The notes under the pieces were generated by a model, which worked only from the letters and a program-made list of their open reading frames with translations, had not been told where the DNA came from and did not search any database. Shown in pieces: positions 25,276 to 32,736 of a DNA stretch of 64,000 bases (the stretch's first letter is position 1; the number at the start of each line of letters is the position of its first letter). The stretch is from the NCBI RefSeq assembly GCF_023223525.1, contig NZ_JALPRX010000029.1, positions 1-64,000 of the forward strand. Direction: 5' to 3'. Source of the DNA: Roseomonas acroporae. GTDB lineage: Bacteria > Pseudomonadota > Alphaproteobacteria > Acetobacterales > Acetobacteraceae. The position numbers and the translations under genes were made by a program.

Positions 25276-25379
25276 ACCCGTTCCGGCCTGACTGTATCAG
25301 GCCGGAACGGGTCTAACCTTCTGGTCTTTCGCATTTTCCGGGTCGCTGGGTGAGTACACCCAGCTTGAAAATGCTCTAG
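25272..25379 (+). repeat. 108-bp CTAG-bounded two-hairpin module, copy 1
   Basis: The module starts and ends in CTAG. Hairpin A has a 17-bp perfect stem around the loop CTGTA (arms 25275-25291 and 25297-25313). Hairpin B has outer arms GCATTTTC and GAAAATGC (8 bp) enclosing an inner 7-bp stem CTGGGTG/CACCCAG. The reverse complement of 27411-27518 aligns over the entire 108 bp with no gap, about 93 bases identical by eye. The first CTAG contains the TetR stop codon. No coding capacity is seen, so it is probably a small dispersed intergenic repeat (REP/MITE-like). Confidence 0.9.
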
Positions 25380-25380
25380 G

Positions 25381-25454
25381 CGGATCGCCGTCGGGCGGAC
25401 ACGCCCGGCGGCGTGAATTCGCGCCGGGAACAACGCGCGACAGCGAACCGCAGT
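25381..25454 (+). repeat. 74-bp direct repeat flank, copy 1
   Basis: This segment follows the 108-bp module directly and aligns without gaps to 27521-27594 in the same orientation, with 5 mismatches counted by eye. It contains a small hairpin (CGGGCG/CGCCCG). In copy 1 only, its end CAGCGAACCGC pairs with GCGGTTCGCTG about 15 bp further on. The rest of the gap up to the MarR stop at 25544 holds nothing recognisable. Confidence 0.85.
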
Positions 25455-25543
25455 CCCAACCGGACCGCGGTTCGCTGTAGGGACCTGCCGCCCCGGGCCG
25501 GTGGGCGCGGCCGGTCCGTGTCGGGAGGGCCGGGGGAGGCGGA

Positions 25544-26041
25544 TCAGCCCTCCGGCGCCAGCGCCTCCAGCGTGTCGGCGAGGCCCTGCGTCTGGGCCGG
25601 CGACAGGCCGGCGGTGATCCGCCGCTCATGCGCGAGAAGCACCGGCCGCAGCGTCGCCAGCGCCGCCGCCCCGGCCGGCGTCGCCCACAGGCCGAGGCTG
25701 CGCCGGTCCGGCCCGGGGCGGCGCTCCAGCAGGCCCTTCGCCGCCAGCAGGTCGAGCAGCGGCGCGGCGCGGGAGCGGCCATGCCCCATTGCCTCGGCCA
25801 GCCGGCTCGGGGCGATGCCGGGATTGGCGGCGGCGATGGACAGGGCGGCCAGCAGCGGCGGGGTGAAGCCGTGCGGCAGCAGCGCCGCCTCCAGGTCGCG
25901 GATCATGCGGCGATAGGCGCGCTTGAGGCCATAGGACACGGTGCCGGCGAGCGGGCCATGGCCGATCGGCGCGGCCGCGGCCGGATCGGCGGCGTCCGAT
26001 CCGGTGCGGGGCTCCCTGGCGGGGTCCCCGGCGGGGTCCAT
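25544..26041 (-). CDS. MarR-family regulator
   Basis: The protein has 165 residues from the ATG at 26041. A TTG at 26104 is also in frame, but the palindrome at 26060-26074 would then lie inside the gene, so the ATG is preferred. The winged-helix region is LLAALSIAAANPGIAPSRLAEAMGHGRSRAAPLLDLLAAKGLLERRPGPDRRSLGLWATPAG (residues 65-125), with the R-P-G-P-D-R-R-S wing typical of MarR proteins. It diverges from a flavin monooxygenase gene and is likely to regulate it in response to an aromatic ligand. Confidence 0.9.
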   Translation of the reverse strand: MDPAGDPAREPRTGSDAADPAAAAPIGHGPLAGTVSYGLKRAYRRMIRDLEAALLPHGFTPPLLAALSIAAANPGIAPSRLAEAMGHGRSRAAPLLDLLAAKGLLERRPGPDRRSLGLWATPAGAAALATLRPVLLAHERRITAGLSPAQTQGLADTLEALAPEG

Positions 26042-26059
26042 GGGCGGGCCGTCGGAATC

Positions 26060-26074
26060 GTTCAACGATTGAAC
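26060..26074. promoter_or_regulatory. MarR-type palindromic operator
   Basis: The perfect inverted repeat GTTCAA-CGA-TTGAAC lies between the divergent MarR and monooxygenase starts. Fourteen of its 15 bases recur at 38508-38521. Confidence 0.7.
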
Positions 26075-26151
26075 ATTTCGGGACACGTGGGCATTGTTCG
26101 GCAAAATCGCGCCGCGGCAAGCCGCGGGGCGTCAGGCGGCGGGAGGCGTCC

Positions 26152-27414
26152 ATGCAGGTGATCGTGTCGGGCGGCGGGATCGGCGGGCTGACCCTGGCGC
26201 TCGCCCTGCACCAGGCGGGGATCGGGGTTGAGGTGCACGAGGCGGTGGCGGTGCCGAAGCCGCTCGGCGTCGGCATCAACCTGCTGCCCCATGCGGTGCG
26301 CGAGCTGACGGAGCTGGGGCTGGGCGAGCGGGTGCTGGCCGCCGGCGTGCCGACGCGCGAGCTGCTCTACGCCACGAAGCGGGGCGAGGAGGTGTGGCGC
26401 GAGGATCGCGGCCTCGCCGCCGGCTATCGCTGGCCGCAGGTGAGCATCCATCGCGGCGTGCTGTTCATGCTGCTGCTGGAGGCGGCGCGGGAGCGGTTGG
26501 GGAATGCGATCCGGCTCGGCTCGCGCGGGATCGGGGCGGAATCCGATGCGCAGGGCGCGACGCTGCGGCTGGAAGGCGGCGGGGAGGCGCGCGGCGACGT
26601 GGTGGTGGCGGCGGACGGCATCCACAGCGCGATCCGCGCCGCCTGGCACCCGGCGGAGGGCGCGCCGCGCTGGAACGGCAACCTGATGTGGCGCGCCGTT
26701 TCCGAACATCCCGGCTACCTGACCGGGCGGACCATGGTGCAGGCGGGCCGGAGCGACCTGAAATTCGTCTGCTACCCGATCCGCGAGGCGACGGCGGAGC
26801 GGCCGGCGCTGGTCAACTGGATCGCCGAGAAGCGCATGCCCGAGGGGATGCACTGGGCGCGGGAAGACTGGAACCGGCGCGGGCGGATCGAGGATTTCCT
26901 GCCGGACTTCGCCGGCTGGGAATGGGGCTGGCTTTCCGTCCCCTCGCTGATCCGGGCGACGGAGGCGGTGTACGAGTTCCCGATGGTCGACCGCGACCCG
27001 CTGCCGGCCTGGAAGCGCGGGCGGGTGACGCTGCTGGGGGATGCGGCGCATCCGATGTACCCGATCGGCTCGAACGGCGCCTCGCAGGGCATCCTGGACG
27101 CGCGGACCCTCGCCTTCCACCTGGCGACCGAGGGCGAGGCCGTGGCGGGGCTGCGGGCCTACGAGGCGGCACGGCGGCCGGCGACCTCGGCGCTGGTGCA
27201 GGCGGCGCGGGCGCAGGGGCCGGACCTGGTGCTGGACCTGGCCGCGCAGCGTGCACCGGACGGCTTCGCCGCCCTGGGCGGGCGCGAGGCGGTGTTGCCG
27301 CTGGCGGAACTGACGGCGATCTCGCAAGGCTACAAGCGCAAGGCGGGGTTCGACCCGGCGCTGCTCAACGCGCGGGAGAGCCTTTCGGCGCGGCTGCGTT
27401 CCACGGCCGGCTAG
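26152..27414 (+). CDS. FAD-dependent aromatic-ring monooxygenase (salicylate hydroxylase-like)
   Basis: The protein has 420 residues. The N-terminal FAD-binding motif is VIVSGGGIGGLTLALALHQAG (GxGxxG), the middle DG motif is VVVAADGIHSAIR (near residue 150), and the GD motif VTLLGDAAHPMYPIGSNGASQGI lies near residue 290. These three together define the group A flavoprotein hydroxylases (PHBH, salicylate hydroxylase, UbiH relatives). The last 50 residues (FAALGGREAVLPLAELTAISQGYKRKAGFD) are a branch-specific tail. The substrate is not determinable, but divergence from a MarR regulator fits an inducible aromatic acid. Its TAG stop is supplied by the CTAG start of repeat-module copy 2. Confidence 0.9.
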   Translation: MQVIVSGGGIGGLTLALALHQAGIGVEVHEAVAVPKPLGVGINLLPHAVRELTELGLGERVLAAGVPTRELLYATKRGEEVWREDRGLAAGYRWPQVSIHRGVLFMLLLEAARERLGNAIRLGSRGIGAESDAQGATLRLEGGGEARGDVVVAADGIHSAIRAAWHPAEGAPRWNGNLMWRAVSEHPGYLTGRTMVQAGRSDLKFVCYPIREATAERPALVNWIAEKRMPEGMHWAREDWNRRGRIEDFLPDFAGWEWGWLSVPSLIRATEAVYEFPMVDRDPLPAWKRGRVTLLGDAAHPMYPIGSNGASQGILDARTLAFHLATEGEAVAGLRAYEAARRPATSALVQAARAQGPDLVLDLAAQRAPDGFAALGGREAVLPLAELTAISQGYKRKAGFDPALLNARESLSARLRSTAG

Positions 27415-27518
27415 AGCATTTTCAAGCTGAGCGTCCTCGCTCAGCGGCTCGGAAAATGCGAAAAATCAAAAGGCTAGAGCCGTTCCGGCCTGATACAGTC
27501 AGGCTGGATCGGCTCTAG
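27411..27518 (-). repeat. 108-bp CTAG-bounded two-hairpin module, copy 2 (inverted)
   Basis: This has the same length and the same CTAG ends as copy 1 but lies in reverse orientation, so hairpin B (27416-27451) comes first and hairpin A second. At least three stem positions differ between copies by compensatory pairs: G-C to A-T and T-A to C-G in the inner stem of B, and C-G to G-C in A. Hairpin A here has two mismatches. Confidence 0.9.
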
Positions 27519-27520
27519 TG

Positions 27521-27594
27521 CGGATCGCCGGCGGGCGGACACGCCCGGCGGCGTGAATCCGCGCCGGGAACAACGAGCTGCAGCGAACCGCAGT
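27521..27594 (+). repeat. 74-bp direct repeat flank, copy 2
   Basis: This is a gapless match to 25381-25454 in the same orientation (5 mismatches by eye), although the adjoining 108-bp module is inverted. The rest of the gap, 27595-27784, has no convincing gene. One plus frame ends in RLLDALGVEEDGHALAARTGDENG, which may be a remnant but was not recognised. Confidence 0.85.
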
Positions 27595-27781
27595 GGTGCT
27601 GCCGTGGTGCCGGAGGCCGGCCGCATCGCCACCGAGGTGGCGATCCCGCCGGAACGGCCGCGCCGCCGTGCCGGCGCCGAATTCGCCGCGCTGCGCGCGC
27701 CTGCTCGACGCCCTCGGCGTCGAGGAGGACGGCCATGCGCTGGCGGCGAGAACGGGCGACGAGAACGGGCTTGCGCCATGA

Positions 27782-27799
27782 TAGATGATATGCGATCTA
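27782..27799. promoter_or_regulatory. Inverted repeat at the start of the efflux operon
   Basis: TAGAT and ATCTA arms (5 bp) are separated by 8 nt in a locally AT-rich stretch. It overlaps the first possible ATG (27785) of the MarR gene, which argues that translation begins at 27800 or 27806 and that this is a regulator site. Confidence 0.4.
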
Positions 27800-28267
27800 A
27801 TGGTCATGCACCGGTTTCCGCCGAATCCCTGGGCCGATCTCGGGCCCAAGCTGATGGCCGTCGCCCAGTCCTGGCGACGGGTGATCGCGCAGGCGCTGGC
27901 GGATGAGGGCCTGTCGGACGCGTCGGCCCTGCCGCTCGCGCTGCTGCTGCGCGAGGGGGACGGCATCCGCCAGGGCGAGCTCGCCGAGCGCCTGGGGCTC
28001 GAAGGCACCTCGGTGGTGCGCGTGCTCGACAATCTGGAACGCGATGGGCTGATCCACCGGCAGGAGGACCCGCGCGACCGCCGGGCGAAGCAGGTCTTCC
28101 TGACCGAGGACGGCCGCAGGCTCGCGCGCCGCACGCAGAACACCTTCGCCGCGCTGCGCCGGGAGCTGCTGGCGGAGGCGCAGCCGGCCGATCTCGAGGC
28201 GACGATGCGCGTCCTCGGGATCCTCACCGGAACGCTGGCGGTGCGGCTGGAACGGCGGAAGGGCTGA
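27785..28267 (+). CDS. MarR-family regulator of an efflux operon
   Basis: At the longest the protein has 160 residues. ATGs at codons 6 and 8 are alternatives, and the later ones are preferred because of the overlapping palindrome. The winged helix is LPLALLLREGDGIRQGELAERLGLEGTSVVRVLDNLERDGLIHRQEDPRDRRAKQVFLTEDG (residues 49-110), with the canonical D-P-R-D-R-R-A-K wing. TGATG couples it to the FUSC transporter gene. MarR proteins in this arrangement repress aromatic-acid or phenolic efflux pumps and their own synthesis. Confidence 0.92.
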   Translation: MICDLMVMHRFPPNPWADLGPKLMAVAQSWRRVIAQALADEGLSDASALPLALLLREGDGIRQGELAERLGLEGTSVVRVLDNLERDGLIHRQEDPRDRRAKQVFLTEDGRRLARRTQNTFAALRRELLAEAQPADLEATMRVLGILTGTLAVRLERRKG

Positions 28268-30318
28268 TGGGCGGGCAAGCGGGGCCGAGCGCCGCCGACA
28301 TCGTCTTCTCGGTGAAGACCTTCGTCGCGGCGATGCTCGCCTACTGGATCGCGCTCCGCTTCGATCTGTCACGGCCGTTCTGGGCGGTCGGGACCGTCTA
28401 CATCATCGCGCACCCGCTGGCGGGGGCGATCACCTCGAAGGCGGTCTACCGGCTGCTCGGCACCGTCATCGGCGGCGTCATGACCGTCATCCTGGTGCCC
28501 AACCTCGTGAACGCGCCGGAGCTGCTTTCCTTCGCCATCGCCGCCTGGGTCGGGCTCTGCGTCTTCGTCAGCCTGCTCGACCGGACGCCGCGCAGCTACG
28601 TCTTCCTGCTCGGCGGCTACACCGTGCTGCTCGCCGGCCTGCCGCTCGTCACCGCGCCGGAGAACGCCTTCGACACCGCCGTCTCGCGCGTCGAGGAGAT
28701 CGGGCTGGGCATCATCTGCGCCGCGCTGGTCAGCCGCGTCGTGTTCCCGCGGCATGCCGGGCCGGTGCTCACGGCGCGGGTCGATGGCTGGCTCGGCAAC
28801 GCGGCGCGGCTGGCCCGGGACGCGCTGCTCGGCGAGCGGCAGGCCGGCGACGCGGTCCGCGAGCGGCGGCGCCTCGCGGCGGACGCGGTCGACATGCGCG
28901 CCTTCGCCACCCATGTCGGCTACGACACCGCCGGCAGCCCCGCGATGGCCGATCTGCTGCGGGCCCTGCAGCAGCGGATGATCCTGCTGCTGCCGCTGGT
29001 CTCGGCGATCGAGGATCATGTCGCGGGCCTGCGGCGGGACGGCGCGCTGGACGCGGCGACGCTCGCGGTGCTGCGGGAAGCCGCCGACTGGCTGGCGGCC
29101 GGGGAGGCTTCCGAGGCGGCGGCGGAGCGGCTGCAAGGGTCGATCGACCGCCTGGAGGCGGCCGGGGCGGCGCACCCGGCCTGGGCCGGGCTGCTGCTGG
29201 CCAACCTGGCGCGCCGGCTGCGCGACCTCGTCGCGCTCTGGCAGGACTGCCGCGCCCTGCGCGCCGACCTCGCCAGCGGCGCGATGCGCTCGCCGCGCGC
29301 CCGGCGCGCCGTCGCGGCAACGGGCAGGCCGGACCTGCATCTCGATGTCGGCATGGCGGCGCTTTCCGGCTTCGCCACCACGCTGGCGGTCCTCATCGGC
29401 TGCGTCCTCTGGATCGCGACCGGCTGGGCCGACGGCGTCACGGTGCCCCAGATCGCCGGCGTCTTCTGCTGCCTGCTGGCGGGCATGGACGACCCGGTGC
29501 CGGCGATGCGCAAATTCATGGTGTTCGTGCTCCTGGCGGCGGCGGTCTCCTTCGTCTACCAGTTCGCGGTCTTCCCCATGGTGGACAGCTTCCTGCCGCT
29601 CGCGGCCTCGCTCGGCGTGCTGCTGATCCCGGCCGGCGTGCTCCTCGCCATCCCGGCGCGCTACCTCGTCGGCATGAGCATATGCGTCAACGTGCCGTTC
29701 ATGCTGACGCTGCAATCCCGCCTGACCCTGGACGCCGCCGCCTTCCTCAACGGCAACATCGCGCTCGTCCTGGCGATCATGCTCGCCATGCTCACCGCCT
29801 CGCTGGTGCGTTCGGTGGGGGCGGCGGCGAGCGCGCGGCGGCTGCTGCATGTCGGCTGGGCCCGGATCGCCGAGGCCGCCTCCCGCCGGCGGCCACCCGA
29901 CCATGCCCGGTTGCAGCAGCGGCTGCTCGATACGCTCGGCCTCCTCGCGCCCCGCCTCGCCGCCGCCACGCGGGAATCCGATCTCCTGGCCAGCGACCTC
30001 CTGCGCGATCTCAGGGCCGGCCTCAACATCACGACGCTGCAGCGCGAGCGGCGGCAGCTTCCCGGCCCGCCGGGCGCCCGCATCGACGCGCTGCTCGCGC
30101 AGCTCGCCGACCACTATCGCGGCGCCAGGGCGGTGACCGGCGCCGGCCTGGCCGAGCTCGTGGAGGCCGTCGACGCCTGCCTCGCGGCCGTCGCGGCGCA
30201 TGCCGGCAGGCCCGCGCGGGAAGCGGTCCTCACGCTGGCGGGGCTGCGGCAGGCGCTCGACCCGGCAGCGCCGGCGCCGCGGTACCGCGAGGCCCTCGCG
30301 GGGAGGCAGGCGGCATGA
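28267..30318 (+). CDS. FUSC/AaeB-type inner-membrane efflux protein
   Basis: The protein has 683 residues, the usual size. The N-terminal membrane block (residues 15-160, starting VFSVKTFVAAMLAYWIALRFDLSRPFWAVGTVYIIAHP) has several segments. A soluble helical section (165-350) follows, then a second membrane block (355-515, with LSGFATTLAVLIGCVLWIATGWADGVTVPQIAGVFCCLLAGMDDP) and a helical C-terminal domain. This duplicated TM-soluble layout is that of the AaeB/FUSC family, which exports hydroxybenzoates and other weak aromatic acids. Downstream DUF1656 and HlyD genes complete an AaeXBA-like set. Confidence 0.93.
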   Translation: MGGQAGPSAADIVFSVKTFVAAMLAYWIALRFDLSRPFWAVGTVYIIAHPLAGAITSKAVYRLLGTVIGGVMTVILVPNLVNAPELLSFAIAAWVGLCVFVSLLDRTPRSYVFLLGGYTVLLAGLPLVTAPENAFDTAVSRVEEIGLGIICAALVSRVVFPRHAGPVLTARVDGWLGNAARLARDALLGERQAGDAVRERRRLAADAVDMRAFATHVGYDTAGSPAMADLLRALQQRMILLLPLVSAIEDHVAGLRRDGALDAATLAVLREAADWLAAGEASEAAAERLQGSIDRLEAAGAAHPAWAGLLLANLARRLRDLVALWQDCRALRADLASGAMRSPRARRAVAATGRPDLHLDVGMAALSGFATTLAVLIGCVLWIATGWADGVTVPQIAGVFCCLLAGMDDPVPAMRKFMVFVLLAAAVSFVYQFAVFPMVDSFLPLAASLGVLLIPAGVLLAIPARYLVGMSICVNVPFMLTLQSRLTLDAAAFLNGNIALVLAIMLAMLTASLVRSVGAAASARRLLHVGWARIAEAASRRRPPDHARLQQRLLDTLGLLAPRLAAATRESDLLASDLLRDLRAGLNITTLQRERRQLPGPPGARIDALLAQLADHYRGARAVTGAGLAELVEAVDACLAAVAAHAGRPAREAVLTLAGLRQALDPAAPAPRYREALAGRQAA

Positions 30319-30524
30319 TGCAGGAGATCGACCTCCACGGCGTCTTCATCCCGACCTTCGGCGTGCTCGCCCTCGCGGCGTTCATGGCGCTCGCGGCGCT
30401 GCGCCGGCTCCTGCACGCCGTCGGGTTCTACCGCCTCGTCTGGCATCCGCCGCTGTTCAACCTCGCCCTCTACACCTGCCTGCTCGGTGCGCTGGTCATG
30501 CTGGCGCGGGGAGTGCCACGATGA
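30315..30524 (+). CDS. DUF1656 small membrane protein (AaeX-like)
   Basis: The protein has 69 residues. Its start overlaps the FUSC stop (ATGA) and its stop overlaps the next start. It has two hydrophobic segments (FIPTFGVLALAAFMALAALRRLL and LFNLALYTCLLGALVMLA) joined by VGFYRLVWHPP, the signature of DUF1656, whose members are nearly always encoded with FUSC/HlyD efflux pumps. The exact role is unknown. Confidence 0.93.
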   Translation: MMQEIDLHGVFIPTFGVLALAAFMALAALRRLLHAVGFYRLVWHPPLFNLALYTCLLGALVMLARGVPR

Positions 30525-31408
30525 AGCGTCTCGCCGCGTCGTCCGGCCGTCTGCTGCTGACCGCGACCATGGTCGGCTGCGCGTTCCTGTTCGGCCGCCA
30601 CATGTGGGAATACTACATGGAGGCGCCCTGGACCCGCGACGGCCGGGTGCGCGCCGAGGTCGTCCGCCTCGCCCCCGACGTTTCCGGCCTCGTGGGCGAG
30701 GTGCTGGTCGAGGACAACCAGCGCGTGCAGGCGGGCGACGTACTGTTCCGGATCGATCCGCGGCGCTTCGAGCTCGCGCTGCGGCAGGCGGAATCCAGCC
30801 TCGTCGACCGGCGCGCCGCCCTGGAGATGGCGCTGCGCGACCGCGACCGTGCCCGGCAATTGATGAACGTCGCGGTCAGCCAGCAGGGGCGCGAGCGGGC
30901 GGAGACGTCGGTGACGCAGGCGCAGGCGGCCTATGAGCGGGCGCTGGCCGACCGCGACGTGGCACGGCTCAACCTCGAGCGGGCGACCGTCAGGGCCCCG
31001 GTCGGCGGCAAGATCACCAATCTCCACCTCCGCCGGGGCGACTACGTCGCGGCGGGCGGGGCGGTCACGGCCCTGGTCGATCAGGAAAGCTTCCACGTCC
31101 TCGGCTATTTCGAGGAGACCAAGCTCGGCCGGATCCATGTGGGCGATCCGGCGCGCATCACCATCATGGGCGAGGACGGCACGATCGAGGGCAGGGTTGC
31201 GGGCATCGCCGGCGGCATCGAGGACCGCGAACGCGCGGACACGGCCAGCCTGCTCGCCAATGTCACGCCGACCTTCAGCTGGGTCCGCCTCGCGCAGCGC
31301 GTGCCGGTGCGCATCTCGCTCGCCGGCGACCGGGCGGATGGCCGTCTGATCGCCGGCCGCACCGTCACGGTGGAGATCCTCGGCACGTCGCCGCCACGGG
31401 CGCCGTGA
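30521..31408 (+). CDS. HlyD/EmrA-type membrane-fusion protein
   Basis: The protein has 295 residues. An N-terminal anchor (LLLTATMVGCAFLFGRHMWEYYMEAPWTRDGRV) carries the family-typical Y-x-x-x-P-W-T-R-D-G-R-V. A lipoyl half (VVRLAPDVSGLVGEVLVEDNQRVQAGDVLFRIDP) follows, then a short coiled hairpin (85-150), the second lipoyl half (TVRAPVGGKITNLHLRRGDYV) and a beta-barrel (FHVLGYFEETKLGRIHVGDPARI). It bridges the FUSC pump to an outer-membrane channel, which is not encoded here. Confidence 0.95.
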   Translation: MKRLAASSGRLLLTATMVGCAFLFGRHMWEYYMEAPWTRDGRVRAEVVRLAPDVSGLVGEVLVEDNQRVQAGDVLFRIDPRRFELALRQAESSLVDRRAALEMALRDRDRARQLMNVAVSQQGRERAETSVTQAQAAYERALADRDVARLNLERATVRAPVGGKITNLHLRRGDYVAAGGAVTALVDQESFHVLGYFEETKLGRIHVGDPARITIMGEDGTIEGRVAGIAGGIEDRERADTASLLANVTPTFSWVRLAQRVPVRISLAGDRADGRLIAGRTVTVEILGTSPPRAP

Positions 31409-31563
31409 TCGCCCGATAGGACTTCCCGCCGACGGAAGCTGTCTCCCGGGGCTGGAAAGGCGACGCGCGGCGCGGATTTCCCAGGCGCCCGGGTTTGCCG
31501 CCCGGCACCCTCCTGACCGGCGCGGGCCGGCATCGCGCGCGCGGCTGGCGGGGCGGCCGGAGA

Positions 31564-31591
31564 GGGAGAGGCGCGCGGGGGCGCTTCTCCC
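31564..31591. terminator. Hairpin between convergent genes
   Basis: An 11-bp stem (GGGAGAGGCGC and GCGCTTCTCCC, one G-T pair) with a 6-nt loop lies just before the stop of the 2OG-oxygenase gene and after the end of the efflux operon. It could terminate both transcripts. Confidence 0.5.
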
Positions 31592-31596
31592 TTGCC

Positions 31597-32613
31597 TCAG
31601 CGCGGCGCCAGCAGGTCGGCGTGGTAGCGTTGCGCCACGTCCGGGTGCGAGCGCAGCCGGCCCTTGAGGTAGTTCTGCCCGACCTCGCGGAACAGCGGGT
31701 TCTCCGGGTCGCTCGCCGGCCCCTTCGCCTCGGCCGCGAGCGCCGGCGGCAATTGCAGCAGCGGCACCGTCGCATCCAGCCGCGCGCCGAGGAAGAAGGC
31801 GACGGACAGCCGTTCCGTGCCCGGGGCCGGGCTGACCACGCGGTGGATGGTGGCACGCAGATAGCCGTTCGAGGCCAGTTCCAGCAGCTCGCCGATGTTC
31901 ACCACGAAGGTGCCGGGGATCGGATCGGCCTCGATCCAGCACCCGTCCTCCGCCTGCACCTGCAGGCCCCGGTGCTCGTCCTGCAGCAGCAGCGTCAGCA
32001 GCCCGCTGTCCTTGTGCGCGCCGACGCCCTGGTCGGAGCGCGCGCCCTCCACGCCGGGATAGCGGATCAGCTTCATGGTCTGGTTCGGCCGGTCGGCGTA
32101 GATCGCGGCCAGGGCCTCGGCCGGCTGTTCCAGCGATTCCACCAGCGCCGAGACGACCCGCGTCGCCACCTCGGTCAGCCGCGCCTGCCAGCGCAGCAGC
32201 ACCGGCCGCAGCTCGGGCAGCGCCTCGGGCCAGAGGTTCGGGCCCTGCAGCCGGGTCCAGGCCGGCGCGTCCGGCGTGCGCGGCAACGCCTCGCGCTCCG
32301 AGTGGATGTCGAACTGCTCGCGCCAGTCCTCGCGGCCGCGCGTCAGCTCCAGCCCGGCCTGGTTGTAGCCGCGGAAGTGCGGCGAGTGGATCATCTGCAC
32401 CTTGCGCTTCTCCGCCTCCGGCAGCGCGAAGAAGCGGCGGGAGATGGCGAGCACCGTGTCCATCTCGTCGCGATCGATGCCGTGGCCGGCGAGGTAGAAG
32501 AAGCCGATGTCGCGCGCCGTGGCGCGCAGCCGGCGCAGGAAGTCGGCGCGGTCGGCGGTCAGGTCATCGAGATCGAGGACCGGCAGGGCGGGCTTGCTCA
32601 AGGTGAGGCTCAT
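31597..32613 (-). CDS. 2-oxoglutarate/Fe(II)-dependent oxygenase (isopenicillin N synthase-like)
   Basis: The protein has 338 residues. The non-haem-oxygenase N-terminal domain begins LPVLDLDDL and contains RATARDIGFFYLAGHGID. The iron triad is GAHKDSG (H and D near residue 199) and ATIHRVVSP (H near 255), with the 2OG-binding ERLSVAFF (Arg near 267). The region HFRGYNQAGLE is typical of this family. The gene is distal in a sulfonate/organosulfur cluster, so oxidation or desulfurisation of an S-containing compound (TauD-like in role, although not a TauD sequence) is a reasonable inference; other substrates are possible. Confidence 0.9.
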   Translation of the reverse strand: MSLTLSKPALPVLDLDDLTADRADFLRRLRATARDIGFFYLAGHGIDRDEMDTVLAISRRFFALPEAEKRKVQMIHSPHFRGYNQAGLELTRGREDWREQFDIHSEREALPRTPDAPAWTRLQGPNLWPEALPELRPVLLRWQARLTEVATRVVSALVESLEQPAEALAAIYADRPNQTMKLIRYPGVEGARSDQGVGAHKDSGLLTLLLQDEHRGLQVQAEDGCWIEADPIPGTFVVNIGELLELASNGYLRATIHRVVSPAPGTERLSVAFFLGARLDATVPLLQLPPALAAEAKGPASDPENPLFREVGQNYLKGRLRSHPDVAQRYHADLLAPR

Positions 32614-32661
32614 GGGGTTCGTCCGTGTGGGTCGCGATCGGCGGGGAGGTGGTGGAAACGC

Positions 32662-32716
32662 CCAAGGAGGGCGCTGCCCTCCTTGGATCCTCCCGCCAGG
32701 AACCTCAGGTTCCTGG
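32662..32716 (-). terminator. Two consecutive perfect hairpins between metY-like and oxygenase genes
   Basis: An 11-bp stem with a 3-nt loop (CCAAGGAGGGC/GCCCTCCTTGG, 32662-32686) is followed by a 10-bp stem with a 1-nt symmetric centre (CCAGGAACCT/AGGTTCCTGG, 32696-32716). They lie in the 123-bp gap between two co-oriented genes. No T-tract follows, so attenuation, RNA processing or a repeat-derived origin are all possible. Confidence 0.5.
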
Positions 32717-32736
32717 ACCTCCGCCGGCGTTTGCGT

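Noticed and set aside
27593-27781. A 62-codon frame ending RLLDALGVEEDGHALAARTG
   Set aside because: It is short, has no start signal and no family could be assigned; it is mentioned only as a possible remnant.
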